A stretch of DNA of 64,000 bases from DATKJY01 sp964540105 (GCA_964540105.1 CAZILL010000002.1:124001-188000); one strand, 5' to 3'. Positions 7,558-17,581 are shown, counted from the stretch's first letter. Notes: generated from the sequence alone by a model not told the origin. Numbers and translations: made by a program.

Positions 7558-10500
7558 CTACTTCAGAAGCATCATCTTCTTTGTTTGCGTATAGTCACCA
7601 GCAGTCAAACGATAGAGATAAACGCCTGAACTGACCGACTCACCGGCGTCAGAGGTGCCGTTCCATTCGACTGTTTTGTATCCAGCGCTCATCGGGCCGT
7701 CGACGAGAGTACGTACTCTCTGGCCGAGAACGTTGTACACTTCCAGCAGGACACTTCCTGCGGTCGGTAACCCGAATTCAATCGTTGCGGTCGGATTGAA
7801 CGGGTTGGGGTAGGCGTCACTCAGGCTGTATTCAGTCGGCATCGACTCCTCGTCTGAGATCTTTGCCGAGGTCAAATCGAGCCTCTTGTTAAACGTCACG
7901 ACAAATTTCATGCCGTCAGTGAACTGGCCCGTGATCGTAAAAGGATAAATGCCAGGTGAAGGCGGGTTCCCCACAGTCTTGATTGCCTCCACGCGGTTGA
8001 AAGCAACCTCAAGTACGCTGCCGGTCAGGCCGGGCATCGAGGGACGTACGCGCGAGGCGCCGCCGAAGATCGGGATGGTGGCGTTGAGGCGAATCGACGC
8101 CGGATCGATCATGGCCGCAGTGTAATTGGCCGGCAAGGAGCCAATGTAGGCCCGCACCGTGCCGATCGGGGTGGAGTTGACCCACGAGCAGTACCAGATG
8201 GTCGGCAGAGTGATCACCTGAACCTCGTATGGCTTCACCTCTATACAGCGAATCCCCTGATTGTTGGACTCGTTGTATTCTTCCATAGCGTTGTCAGGAT
8301 CCAGGCGCACGTAGATACAACGCGGAAGCGGACTGGCGACGGTGTACGGCACGGAAACAGTAGCCGCACCACCGGCAGCCATGGAGGCGATCACCTGATC
8401 GCTCCCGATTCGGTTCTCCAGGATGTCGGGATTGCCGTCGTAGAATCGCACGCGCACGTTCGAGACAGGGTCAGAACCCGGATCGCAGTGAACAGTCGCT
8501 GCAATGCTGATCACCTCGCCAGGCATCGGCCACGCCTTGGAAAGCTGAACGTCGCCGTCGACAATCGCAACGTCGATGCGCGAGGTCCAGATGGTTACGT
8601 ACGACTGAGCGGTATCGGATGTCGCACCATGCGAATCGGTCACGACCAGACCAACTTTGCCGGAATAGGTGCTTCCCCAGCTATTCTGGCAGGTTGGGTT
8701 GGTGCAGTCGCCAAAGATGCCGTCACCGTTGAGATCCCACGAGTAGGAGACAATCTGGTCTCCTGAGGGGGCGTCTGGATCGAATGAGCCCGTACCGTCG
8801 AATGTCACCATCTCACCAATTCTGGCCGAATATGGTCCTCCGGCGTCAGCTACCGGCGGATGGTTCTGGTTATCGCTGATGGTAATGACATATTCCATTT
8901 CCCCCAGTTGAGGAGGGATACTGTTGTCGAGAACCCGTAGTGTCGCCACAAAAGACGCGGAATGAACCCCGGGGGGGAGAATATAGGTGTGAGAGACAAG
9001 CTTGCCGGTTGCATCCGGCGTGCTCCAATTTACCCCATCATTCTTATCGAAGTCCCAGAGCCACTGCGTGATGCTCTGATCCGGGCAGCTCCCGTAGATG
9101 TAGGAGTGACTGCCGTCGAGTTGCAGCGGGAGCGCAGACGGCCATGATTGTGGTCCCCAGACAACAGCGACCGGATGACAGCCAACAATTGTCTGTTGCA
9201 GCACGAGCAGTGACCATGCGGTGTTGAGGTGTTGTCCGTAACGCAGTTCATTCGAAAAGTCTGGCCATCCGCCATCAGCGTTCTGGGAGGCTACCAGTTC
9301 AGCCGCGTAATGAGCGTACCAATCTACGCTGCCGATCATGGTGATCGGGGACGGGTTGCCGAGTCCATCGCGGGCGATGCGACATCCTTTCGCGACTGCG
9401 TAGTTATTGTATAGATTGAGGTTGTTGGTACTGTGGTTCCAGTACGCGCTGAGATATCCGAGAGCGCGGGTTGTTCTCAGGTCAGTATTCGCCACACCCG
9501 CATAGGCGAGTTCGCAGAGACCAGCGCCGGTCGTTGCAATACCCGCAGGTCCGGGCCACGCAAAGGCTCCAGGGAAGTCATACCCGAAGGATCCGTTCGA
9601 AGCGCTCTGAGAGTAGGTTGTCCATCTCTGCAACTCGGCCTTCACAAAAGCGGGGGCGGAGATTCCCCAGTTGGTCTCGGCGGCTTCAAGTCCTATCGTC
9701 GGCCACTGTGAGACGGAGTTGTCACTGCTACCATAGTTCGGGTTGTATCTCCAACCGCCACGGTAATTGCCATAAGCTGGGTCACTCTGCGCCCACGCAC
9801 ACCAATCGACCATGTCGACCGCTATATCGCGGTAGGTGCGACCAATGACATTCGCCGGGCCGGCAGTTGCCAGCAGACTTGGAGCGGTGCTGTTTTTCGG
9901 GCCGCTGCCAACGATTGCCATCAGGACCATCGGTGTCGGGTAGGACTGGCTTCCCTCGTTGCAGCCGATGCCGAAGCCGTTGTGATCAGTGTTTCCGAGA
10001 GCGTCGGCTTCGGGGTCACCGGCACCCTGTGGCGGAACGGTCACGACGTACAAGCGGGTCAGCAGATAGTTCAATCCGGCCTGTACATATTCGGCGTAGA
10101 TGTCCTTGTTGTAATCATTGATGGGCAAGTGGTTGGCGTTCTCAAACGCCAGGACTGCCGCCGCTGTGGGAGCTGAATAGTAGGTACCGCCGTACGCCGT
10201 GCCTGCCCAGTATCCGGCGGCATACTGCTGTAGATAGAGCCAACGCAGGCCATTCTCGACGGCTGCGTTTACCTGAACTTGAAACGTCTGGGGCTCGACT
10301 TCAATCTCGACTGTGTCCTTGTCGACCGTCGCGGCCGCGTCGGTTACGGTCAGGATGGCTCGCTTCGGCCCCATTGTTGTATAGGCGTGGGTCACCGCTA
10401 TATACTTGGTGTTGGTTACTGCCCCGCTGGTGGACGGTGTGCCGTCGCCATAGTCCCATGTGTAGGTATACGGAGCGACACCTCCATGCAAATTCCCCCA

Positions 10501-10692
10501 GATTGTCAGCACCTTGTTTGGCCATGTGTATGGGTACTTTCCCAAGGCCGAGTTTCCCGGCATGACGTTCACGCGCAGGGGCTGACTCTCGGCGAGTGAG
10601 GCTCCGATGAAAGCCAGGCAGAGACTCGCGACGAGGAACAGCGCCAGCACCCGACTGCCGCGAACAGCTGCATTCCTGATCGGACGATTCAT
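7558..10692 (-). CDS. secreted multidomain protein: PKD, squalene-cyclase-like toroid, PKD, CARDB and FlgD-like tail
   Basis: This 1044-residue exported protein starts with a signal peptide (residues 1-35, SRVLALFLVASLCLAF). A PKD-type Ig domain spans about 50-135 (WDYGDGTPS). An alpha/alpha-toroid region resembling prenyltransferase/squalene-oxidase repeats spans about 138-505, with QNADGGWP near 467 as the clearest repeat motif. Two more PKD-like domains follow (about 515-705, VADAGGPYSA), then a CARDB-like domain (about 708-815) and a further beta region. The last 90 residues are a FlgD-like Ig tail with YPNPFNPTATIEFGLP and a final LLLK, the type used for cell-surface sorting in FCB bacteria. 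The ribosome site AAGGGA fits the ATG. No enzyme residues were identified; a binding or structural surface role is likely. Confidence 0.85.
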   Translation of the reverse strand: MNRPIRNAAVRGSRVLALFLVASLCLAFIGASLAESQPLRVNVMPGNSALGKYPYTWPNKVLTIWGNLHGGVAPYTYTWDYGDGTPSTSGAVTNTKYIAVTHAYTTMGPKRAILTVTDAAATVDKDTVEIEVEPQTFQVQVNAAVENGLRWLYLQQYAAGYWAGTAYGGTYYSAPTAAAVLAFENANHLPINDYNKDIYAEYVQAGLNYLLTRLYVVTVPPQGAGDPEADALGNTDHNGFGIGCNEGSQSYPTPMVLMAIVGSGPKNSTAPSLLATAGPANVIGRTYRDIAVDMVDWCAWAQSDPAYGNYRGGWRYNPNYGSSDNSVSQWPTIGLEAAETNWGISAPAFVKAELQRWTTYSQSASNGSFGYDFPGAFAWPGPAGIATTGAGLCELAYAGVANTDLRTTRALGYLSAYWNHSTNNLNLYNNYAVAKGCRIARDGLGNPSPITMIGSVDWYAHYAAELVASQNADGGWPDFSNELRYGQHLNTAWSLLVLQQTIVGCHPVAVVWGPQSWPSALPLQLDGSHSYIYGSCPDQSITQWLWDFDKNDGVNWSTPDATGKLVSHTYILPPGVHSASFVATLRVLDNSIPPQLGEMEYVITISDNQNHPPVADAGGPYSARIGEMVTFDGTGSFDPDAPSGDQIVSYSWDLNGDGIFGDCTNPTCQNSWGSTYSGKVGLVVTDSHGATSDTAQSYVTIWTSRIDVAIVDGDVQLSKAWPMPGEVISIAATVHCDPGSDPVSNVRVRFYDGNPDILENRIGSDQVIASMAAGGAATVSVPYTVASPLPRCIYVRLDPDNAMEEYNESNNQGIRCIEVKPYEVQVITLPTIWYCSWVNSTPIGTVRAYIGSLPANYTAAMIDPASIRLNATIPIFGGASRVRPSMPGLTGSVLEVAFNRVEAIKTVGNPPSPGIYPFTITGQFTDGMKFVVTFNKRLDLTSAKISDEESMPTEYSLSDAYPNPFNPTATIEFGLPTAGSVLLEVYNVLGQRVRTLVDGPMSAGYKTVEWNGTSDAGESVSSGVYLYRLTAGDYTQTKKMMLLK

Positions 10693-11157
10693 ATCGTTTT
10701 CCCTTCTAACAGGTTTAGTTTGAGTATCGATATATCTCTATATGTACTGTTGTTCGAACTGATCTCTTCAACCGAAAATCTCCCCCCGGCACACCTTGCC
10801 TTTCTCCTGAGAGAAAAACAAAGACTACGCAATCAATCCTCTTTAACCGATTCAGGCGAAGAAGTAGTTCTCCCTTAGCAACTATTATCACCGATATGAT
10901 ATGGACATCTTGCTCCAATTGTCAAGAAAAAATTGCCGAATATTGGCTTCTGGAGCGACATTTCTTGTATTGAGAGAGATTGGTTTGACTACTAACAATG
11001 TTGTCTTTCAGGTCGATGTCGTGGGAACATGGCAACGCAGAGACTGTCGGGTAAAAGGTCTTATTCTGTCCCATTAGTCGCGATTTGGGGATTGCCGACG
11101 CGCTGGAGACTCGCACTGATCGAACTGCGCCCGCGGGGAGTTAGTCCCCCGTCATGA
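10693..11157. other. gene-free spacer between two minus-strand genes
   Basis: This 465-base stretch is lower in GC than its surroundings and holds no plausible gene: the short frames lack ribosome sites and family features. It contains the promoter described at 10896-10925 and implies a leader of about 200 bases before the PKD/toroid gene. I see nothing convincing in the receptor-proximal half. Confidence 0.6.
10896..10925 (-). promoter_or_regulatory. sigma70-type promoter for the PKD/toroid protein gene
   Basis: On the minus strand a TTGACA (10925-10920), an 18-base spacer and a TATCAT (10901-10896) stand about 200 bases before the start codon. The match is good, but the long leader means a second promoter nearer the gene cannot be excluded. 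Confidence 0.55.
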
Positions 11158-13356
11158 TCAGAGAGAAATGCTCGTTGCCAAGACCAGGTTTCTTCCGGCC
11201 TCGTTTTGCCCCGAACCGTGGATGCGATAGGCACGATCGGTGAGGTTTTCAAAAGCCGCGGAAACGGTCAGGCTGGGAGTGACTGAGAAACCGCCCCGCA
11301 CGTTGATCAACAGGTAACCGGGCGTTCCGCCCGACGGTATTCGCTGAGTATCGCGTTTATCGGCTGTTGAGAGGTTGCGCTGATCAGTAGCGCCGACTGC
11401 GGAGAACTCGAACCATTTCCCGCCGATGGTAGGTTCCCACCTGACACTCAGGTTGCCGGCGGGAGGCATCAGACGGTCGAGTGGTTCCCTGGTCGTTACC
11501 GGTGACGAGGTAGAGTATGTTTCAATCCTGCCCCTTAGCCAAGATGCCGACGCGGTGACCATAATCGGTTTGCTGATTGCCCATTGGACTGAGCACTCGA
11601 TTCCATATACATATCCGCGGCCGCTGTTCTTCTTCGTCACTGCATTGAGACTGTCGGAAGTCAGCTTCAGCCCGGTCGGTGTCCGAATAATCAGATTGTC
11701 GATGGTCGTGTAGAAGAGGGCAATCTGGGCGCCTACGGATGACGAAAGATGCTTCAGGCCGGTTTCATGGCAGACGAAATTCTCCGGAGATAGATCGGTG
11801 GCCGGTAGTTCCTGCTCTCCGGATCGAGCGATATCAAAGCGGGTCAGATCGGACAGATTGGGCGCGCGAAAGGCGTTCGCGACGCTGCCAAAGAGGTTCC
11901 ACCGTTTCTCTTGATCCAGAAACGCCAGCACCCGCACACTTGCGGTGAGGTGGTTCCAATGTCTGTCGATCTTCAGCGGCGCCTGCTTAGGGTCAGGATT
12001 CGCGGCGCTGTCTGCCTGCGCGTCGACTCGGGTGAACCGAATTGTCGGGAGAATTCGCCAGCGATCGCTCAAGCTGATCTTGCCTTCGACGTACCCCTCC
12101 AGTTGCTGGAAAGAGCTGGCGTCGGCGATCGGCCCCTGCACTTCAATCTTCTTCAGGGAGCCGTCGGCTCGGTAGGTGCGCTTGTAGGAACTCACGCGAT
12201 CATGGTAGAAGTCGAGTCCGTATGTCAGATCTCCAAAACGTGATTTCGTTTCCGCCTGCAGATCAGCGCCGATAGTCCGAACTTTGAAACCCTGTTTCTC
12301 ACTGGACGCATCGCTTTTGATGCGGAATTGATCCTCGGTCTGAAGATGGTGGGACACCTGAGCTGTCATGCGCTCGAGAAAGCCGGTCCTATTTGACTTC
12401 GAGAAACGGACATAGGTCAGTTCCCGGCGCTGGTCCAGCGATAGTTGTCGATCGGTTCCGATCGTTGTGCCATCCCAGCTGACACCGTAGATCGTACGAT
12501 GCGTGCGCCAGACGTCATCCTGTCCAAGCTGCTGGTGGGCAAACTGGAGCTTCGTCTGGTCGGCGACATTGAATTCCAAGTCGGCGTCGAGCCCCGACTC
12601 GTCATACCCGGTCTTCGGCAGTCGGTTGCCGCCGCCAGGTCGAAGATCACCGAAGCGTTTGTCTGAATACCCGACTCGGAAGCCAATCGCTCGAGGGACC
12701 GATCCGCTCATTTCAATCCGGCCTATGTTTGATCTATCGGCGGTGGCATAGCGGTAGTAGAGATTCGAGTGTATATCGAGCCTGTCGCTTCCGGAGGGAA
12801 CGCCGGAGGTCACGACATTCACTGTACCGCCGACAGCGTCGGAGCCATAGAGCGAAGAGCCGGGCCCCTTGACAATCTCGATCCTCGATGCGAGGAGCGG
12901 GTCAATCGTGCTGGCGTACTGGTTGGGTCCCTCACGAAAGACTGAGTTGTTGAGACGTACTCCGTCAACCAGCACCAGCGTGTGAAAGCCTGTGAACCCC
13001 CGGATGTACGGTGAGCCCTGTCCGTACGATGTTTTCTGGATCGTGACCGCCGGAATCTCTTTCAGTGCATCCGGCAGGGTTCGGCTCATGGTGCGTGTAC
13101 GAATCTGCTGACCGCTAAGTGATTGGACTGTCACTGGCGACTCGAAGGCGTACTCGGCGACCCGAGTTGCGGTCACCACGATTGTCCCAAGATCGAACAG
13201 CTTACCGCTGACCGTATCGGCCATTGCTGCCAAGGTCGCTGATTGGTCGCTCTCTTTGGGACTTAGTGATTCAGAATGCCCGATAGAAAAGAACAGGAGC
13301 AGGACTCCGGGTAAGAGAACCAGCCGACGAGTAGTCATGGCATAACAGGACAACAT
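11158..13356 (-). CDS. TonB-dependent outer-membrane receptor (second)
   Basis: This 732-residue receptor is of the colicin I/vitamin B12/haem type. Residues 1-29 form a signal peptide. A TonB-box-like TIVVTATR precedes a plug with IRGFTGFHTLVLVDGVRLN and EIVKGPGSSLYGSDAVGG, which matches the BtuB/heme-receptor plug. The barrel continues to a C-terminal strand LVLATSISL, ending in leucine rather than phenylalanine. The ATG has a GGGAGG ribosome site eight bases upstream. The gene diverges from a large secreted protein. An inverted repeat at 13409-13426 lies in its upstream region. It shares little beyond the plug motifs with the receptor at 4583. Confidence 0.92.
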   Translation of the reverse strand: MLSCYAMTTRRLVLLPGVLLLFFSIGHSESLSPKESDQSATLAAMADTVSGKLFDLGTIVVTATRVAEYAFESPVTVQSLSGQQIRTRTMSRTLPDALKEIPAVTIQKTSYGQGSPYIRGFTGFHTLVLVDGVRLNNSVFREGPNQYASTIDPLLASRIEIVKGPGSSLYGSDAVGGTVNVVTSGVPSGSDRLDIHSNLYYRYATADRSNIGRIEMSGSVPRAIGFRVGYSDKRFGDLRPGGGNRLPKTGYDESGLDADLEFNVADQTKLQFAHQQLGQDDVWRTHRTIYGVSWDGTTIGTDRQLSLDQRRELTYVRFSKSNRTGFLERMTAQVSHHLQTEDQFRIKSDASSEKQGFKVRTIGADLQAETKSRFGDLTYGLDFYHDRVSSYKRTYRADGSLKKIEVQGPIADASSFQQLEGYVEGKISLSDRWRILPTIRFTRVDAQADSAANPDPKQAPLKIDRHWNHLTASVRVLAFLDQEKRWNLFGSVANAFRAPNLSDLTRFDIARSGEQELPATDLSPENFVCHETGLKHLSSSVGAQIALFYTTIDNLIIRTPTGLKLTSDSLNAVTKKNSGRGYVYGIECSVQWAISKPIMVTASASWLRGRIETYSTSSPVTTREPLDRLMPPAGNLSVRWEPTIGGKWFEFSAVGATDQRNLSTADKRDTQRIPSGGTPGYLLINVRGGFSVTPSLTVSAAFENLTDRAYRIHGSGQNEAGRNLVLATSISL

Positions 13357-13408
13357 GATCGCCTCCCTTTCAACGAGTACGCTCTAAACCATATTAAACG
13401 AAGATGAT

Positions 13409-13426
13409 GTACACGACAATGTGTAC
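13409..13426. promoter_or_regulatory. inverted repeat upstream of TonB receptor, candidate operator
   Basis: GTACAC (13409-13414) and its exact complement GTGTAC (13421-13426) are separated by six bases, about 55 bases upstream of the receptor ATG. The size suits a dimeric repressor site. The cognate regulator is not in the window. Confidence 0.4.
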
Positions 13427-13522
13427 TGAGGAGCGGAAAAAGTCAAGGAACTTTCATCGGTGATCTATATTTGCGGAGACACTCTGAACTGATTGAAGAG
13501 CCGTTTCGACGGCAGATTATCG

Positions 13523-13550
13523 TTGACTTTTGGCCCTTTCGGAGTATATT
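13523..13550 (+). promoter_or_regulatory. promoter for the large beta-helix secreted protein
   Basis: TTGACT (13523-13528), a 16-base spacer and TATATT (13545-13550) match a sigma70 promoter on the plus strand. The predicted leader is about 130 bases. Confidence 0.5.
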
Positions 13551-13690
13551 TTTGGAGGCGGGGTAGCTGTGAGGCGCCCTGAAGCCTTCATGAAATTTGC
13601 GGGCTCTTTTCCGTCGCCTCAGCTCTTATCGAGGCGTTCAAGACGTGAGAGGCCAGGATGTATTGTCAATCAAAGGGTATAGGTAGAATT

Positions 13691-16600
13691 ATGAAGAAGT
13701 GGCTCATACTGGCATTAACATGCCTTGCGACGGCGGCGTTTTCGCGTGAATTGCTCGCTCCACCCTCCCCTTTCGAGCCGGCGCCGATCGGTTCCTCACC
13801 AAGTATTGTGGCTGCGTCTCCGAGTGCAGTCACTGATACGTTCTCATTCAATTTCGATGCCTCGCCTGAAGGCTGGGGGTTTACGCTGGCGGCCAATTTG
13901 TTGCAAGAGAACTACCCTGACCCTCTTCGCGGCTGTCAGGAGTTTTCGCGAATGACTGTCCTCGTGGGCACAGAGCATACACTTGGGTGGAACAGTTTCG
14001 GGGGCGTAGGGGCGTTGAGTTGGACATGCCCGTTCAACGGATGGTACACGAATACGTGCAATTATAGCTTTCGGATGAAATCGATAAGTGTTCCAGTCCC
14101 AACAGCCTGGGAGGGCATTTACCGAATTGAGGCGCGTCTGAATAAAGCCTCCAATCAAACGATGTACGCGATGATTGGCTACAAAATGTGGGGCGATACG
14201 ATCTTCAACTACACGGGGTGGTCCCCCACCCTTCCGACGAACACTTGGGGAACAGTCGGCGTGACCATTCCCAGCACAATGACTTTCAGGAATCTTGAGG
14301 CGGTCTCGATTCTGCTTGGATCAAGTGGTACAGCTGGAATCGTTTACGTCGACTGGATCAGAGCGTACAAACCCGCGACACCAGTGGGCGTGTCACCGGC
14401 AAACGGCGCGACGATCACAAGCAACCGCCCGGTCATTCAGTGGTCGGCGACCGCAGACAGCTATGACTGGGAGTACAGTACGGAACCAACTTTCAAACCG
14501 TCGACCGTTATTTCGAACATTCCCTCGAATCAGTACAGCGTTCCTGCGGGGCTGCCGAACGGCCAGTACTACTGGCGCGTTCGAGGATACACGGCAATTG
14601 GCGGTGGACGCAGTAACTACTCAAAGACACATTCTTTCACGATCGTCGGTGACCTGAATGTACCCGACGAATTTCCAACGATTGGCGCCGCTTTGAGTGC
14701 AATACCGCGTTTCGCTGGCGCGACTGTTCTGGTAGCTCCTGGAACATATCCGGCTAACGGCAATGTCAATCTCGGCTCAAGCGAAAAGGTCGCAGTGATA
14801 AAGTCATCGGGAGGGCCAGAAAACACGATCATTGATTGTGCCTTCAATGCTTCCTTTTTCACCTTCGACGTCTATACGCCGGCGGGAGTGACTGTTGAAG
14901 GTTTCACGATTCTCAATACTAAAGCGGAAGCGATCCGGTGCTTCTCGACAACAGGCACCGTCCGTAATTGCATCATCAAATCAAATGGCAGCAGCGCCGG
15001 TCTGTATGTAATCAACGGCGGGAACATGAACATAAGCAACTGCCGGCTCGAAAACAACGGTAGCGGGGGGCTCGTGTGTGTCAATGCCACAGCCAATATC
15101 GTGAATACCGTATTCGGCCGCAATCGAGGGGGGTATTATGGCGGAGCGGTGCTATCGCGCCAGAGCAATCTTGCTTTCACTGGCTGTCTATTCGACAGCA
15201 ATTCCGCCACGATGGCTGGCGCTATCTATGCCGACACCAGTACGCTGACAGTGGTCGGATCATCTTTTGCCAGGAATTCTTCTGTCGACGGAGTGTCAGG
15301 TTTGTTTCTGAACGGATCGACTACAACCATTCAGAATTCCTTGTTTACGCTTGGAACCGGCCAGATTGGAACTATCTATGCCAATTCGGGGAATGTCCCC
15401 GCCTTATCCTGCTGTGATCTGTATGGTAACAAGGGAGGGGACTGGCTCGGCTCGATTTCGCCCCAGGCGACGATCAACGGGAATTCTTCTCTGGACCCGC
15501 TTCTCTGCGATAGTACTAAGTTCGAACCGCTCAGTGTCGCGGCTAATTCTCCATGCTTGGCGAGTCACAATTCTTGCGGCGCGCAGATTGGCACGGCCAT
15601 CTCAGGATGTCTGGCGCTGGCCATGAAAGTATCACCGGATTCCCTCCTCTTCAGCGCTATTATCGGGGAGGCGAATCCGAATCCCCAGGTGCTTTCTATT
15701 CTCAATACCGGAGGGAGTACTCTCAGATGGACAGCCGTCACGCACCGAAGTGGCTGGTTGGCTCTTTCCGCACAGGCTGGAATTGCCCCATCGATGGACA
15801 CAGTGAAGGTCAGCGCGCTGGAGATGGCCGCGGGTGTCTACGTCGACACCGTGGAGTTCTTCGCCCCCAACACGCTTATCCCACCTATCAAAGTACCAGT
15901 TCGACTCCGTGTGATCCTGCCCAATCAGCCGCCCGAGATTGCGCCGATCATGCCCGTTGTCATGAATGAGAGCACTACTCTCTCGCTCGCGATAACGGCC
16001 TCTGATGCGGACAAGACCATTCCGAAGCTCTCCGCGCTGAACGTGCCGCTACATGGGTCGTTTACCGACAGTGGGAATGGATCGGGAGCGCTCCTCTTCA
16101 GCCCCGACTACACTCAGGCAGGTCGATATGTGGTCAAGATCTTGGCGACCGACGCGGTCGAACCGTCGCTCATAGATTCAGCCAGTGTTGATATCACGGT
16201 TGTGAATGTGAATCGTCTTCCTTCCTTTGTCTCAGTGCCGCCTGATGCACAAATATTCGAAGGGGACACATATCAGGCCCTGATCGGAGCCAGCGATCTG
16301 GACAATGATCCGCTTGTGATAACCTGTTCCGGACTTCCGCCGCAAGCGGTGTTCACTGATTCCGGAAATGGAGTCGCCAGCATTCTGTTCCATCCCGATC
16401 AAGCCAATGCCGGGCAGCAATACCATGTGCAAATATCAGTGACTGACAATATTGGCGCGCCCGTGACGGCAACAACAGATATTCAGGTTAAAGTGATCCC
16501 GCTTGAGGTGGTCAAATTCGAACCGGACATCAAGACCGGCGAGAACGACGTTCTCGTGACCAACCGGATTCAGTTGTTCTTTAGCAAAGAGATTGACCGG

Positions 16601-17521
16601 GCGAGCCTCGCAGAGAACGTGCAAATCCGAAGCGTCAAAGGGGATCAATTCTGGTATTCGTACGATCCGCTTGAACGTCGACTGGCATTCGAAAACCCCC
16701 GCACAGTTCTAATTCCTCTCGACACGATCACCGTCACGCTTTCAGCAAGTCTGCAGGATCTTTCGGGTCACAGCCTGGGGACGCCGTTCGAGAGAGTTGT
16801 CTACGCCGGTACGGTTGTTTATGCGGGTGATGCCACGAATGACAGGTTTGTCGACGAGCGAGACATTCTTCCAATAGCGTACTTCTGGGAAAGCAGCGGC
16901 CCGACACGGGCGGGGTATCCTGATCTAACCTGGCACGCAAGCCCGGGACATCAGTGGTCGCCCGTGGCCGCAAGCTATGCCGACGCCGATGGCTCCGGAG
17001 TTGTCGACGCGAATGACATTTGCGCCGTGATCAACAATTGGGGGGAAGATATGTTCCGCGAAGGGAAGCTGACCGTGCCGGTGACATACAGCGCTGTGGC
17101 GCGTATCCTTGCCGACCGCGATCAGTCGGTGTTGGCGGCAATGTACGAGGGTGCTGCGGACTGTCCGGAAAGCGCTGCCAAACAACTGATCCTGCGCGCC
17201 CTCGGGGATCTCCTCAAGCGCGAATCGGAATCAACTTTGCCGACTTCTTTTGCCCTATACCAGAATTTCCCAAATCCCTTCAATCCGAGCACAGAAATCT
17301 CGTTCGATCTTCCGGCTTCCTGCGATGTTACGTTGGAGATTTTCAGCAGCGCTGGTCGCAGGGTAGCGCTCCTGGCTCGGAAACCGTTTACCGCAGGAAA
17401 CCACACTGTTCGGTGGGAGGGAGTTGACGATGGGGGGCGGCATGTGGCCAGCGGCGTTTATCTGTATCGCCTCACCGCCGGCGAGCATGCCGAATCAAGG
17501 AAGATGCTCCTCCTGAAGTAG
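13691..17521 (+). CDS. giant secreted protein: beta-helix, Ig-like domains, dockerin pair and FlgD-like tail
   Basis: This protein has 1276 residues from the chosen ATG at 13691, which opens on a textbook signal peptide (MKKWLILALTCLATAAFS). An in-frame ATG at 13658 would add 11 residues. After the signal come a beta-sandwich module (about 43-230), an FN3-like module (230-316) and a right-handed parallel beta-helix (about 320-635, with TVLVAPGTYP and several NC-rich turns). Then follow a BACON-like domain (about 645-743), two cadherin/Ig-like repeats (747-935), a Big_5-like domain (937-1036), a dockerin-type EF-hand pair (about 1041-1121, GDATNDRFVDERD and DADGSGVVDANDI) and a FlgD-like tail (1183-1276, FPNPFNPSTEISF, ending LLLK). 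It is probably a surface adhesin or polysaccharide-binding protein. Confidence 0.85.
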   Translation: MKKWLILALTCLATAAFSRELLAPPSPFEPAPIGSSPSIVAASPSAVTDTFSFNFDASPEGWGFTLAANLLQENYPDPLRGCQEFSRMTVLVGTEHTLGWNSFGGVGALSWTCPFNGWYTNTCNYSFRMKSISVPVPTAWEGIYRIEARLNKASNQTMYAMIGYKMWGDTIFNYTGWSPTLPTNTWGTVGVTIPSTMTFRNLEAVSILLGSSGTAGIVYVDWIRAYKPATPVGVSPANGATITSNRPVIQWSATADSYDWEYSTEPTFKPSTVISNIPSNQYSVPAGLPNGQYYWRVRGYTAIGGGRSNYSKTHSFTIVGDLNVPDEFPTIGAALSAIPRFAGATVLVAPGTYPANGNVNLGSSEKVAVIKSSGGPENTIIDCAFNASFFTFDVYTPAGVTVEGFTILNTKAEAIRCFSTTGTVRNCIIKSNGSSAGLYVINGGNMNISNCRLENNGSGGLVCVNATANIVNTVFGRNRGGYYGGAVLSRQSNLAFTGCLFDSNSATMAGAIYADTSTLTVVGSSFARNSSVDGVSGLFLNGSTTTIQNSLFTLGTGQIGTIYANSGNVPALSCCDLYGNKGGDWLGSISPQATINGNSSLDPLLCDSTKFEPLSVAANSPCLASHNSCGAQIGTAISGCLALAMKVSPDSLLFSAIIGEANPNPQVLSILNTGGSTLRWTAVTHRSGWLALSAQAGIAPSMDTVKVSALEMAAGVYVDTVEFFAPNTLIPPIKVPVRLRVILPNQPPEIAPIMPVVMNESTTLSLAITASDADKTIPKLSALNVPLHGSFTDSGNGSGALLFSPDYTQAGRYVVKILATDAVEPSLIDSASVDITVVNVNRLPSFVSVPPDAQIFEGDTYQALIGASDLDNDPLVITCSGLPPQAVFTDSGNGVASILFHPDQANAGQQYHVQISVTDNIGAPVTATTDIQVKVIPLEVVKFEPDIKTGENDVLVTNRIQLFFSKEIDRASLAENVQIRSVKGDQFWYSYDPLERRLAFENPRTVLIPLDTITVTLSASLQDLSGHSLGTPFERVVYAGTVVYAGDATNDRFVDERDILPIAYFWESSGPTRAGYPDLTWHASPGHQWSPVAASYADADGSGVVDANDICAVINNWGEDMFREGKLTVPVTYSAVARILADRDQSVLAAMYEGAADCPESAAKQLILRALGDLLKRESESTLPTSFALYQNFPNPFNPSTEISFDLPASCDVTLEIFSSAGRRVALLARKPFTAGNHTVRWEGVDDGGRHVASGVYLYRLTAGEHAESRKMLLLK

Positions 17522-17532
17522 GGTACGTCTTC

Positions 17533-17581
17533 CACCGGACATCCGACGAAGGGCTCCGGGTTCTTCGTAGGACATCCGGTG
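17533..17581 (+). terminator. imperfect hairpin after the beta-helix protein gene
   Basis: CACCGGA (17533-17539) pairs with TCCGGTG (17575-17581) and CGAAG (17547-17551) with CTTCG (17563-17567), with an internal loop. GGACATCCG also occurs twice here as a direct repeat. It starts 12 bases after the stop; no T-run follows. Confidence 0.4.

Larger units (their letters stand above)
13357..13690. other. divergent intergenic region with regulatory signals
   Basis: This 334-base region separates the second TonB receptor from a divergent secreted-protein gene. It contains the inverted repeat at 13409-13426 and the promoter at 13523-13550. I see no gene in it; an in-frame upstream ATG at 13658 is treated as a possible alternative start of the plus-strand gene. 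Confidence 0.6.
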
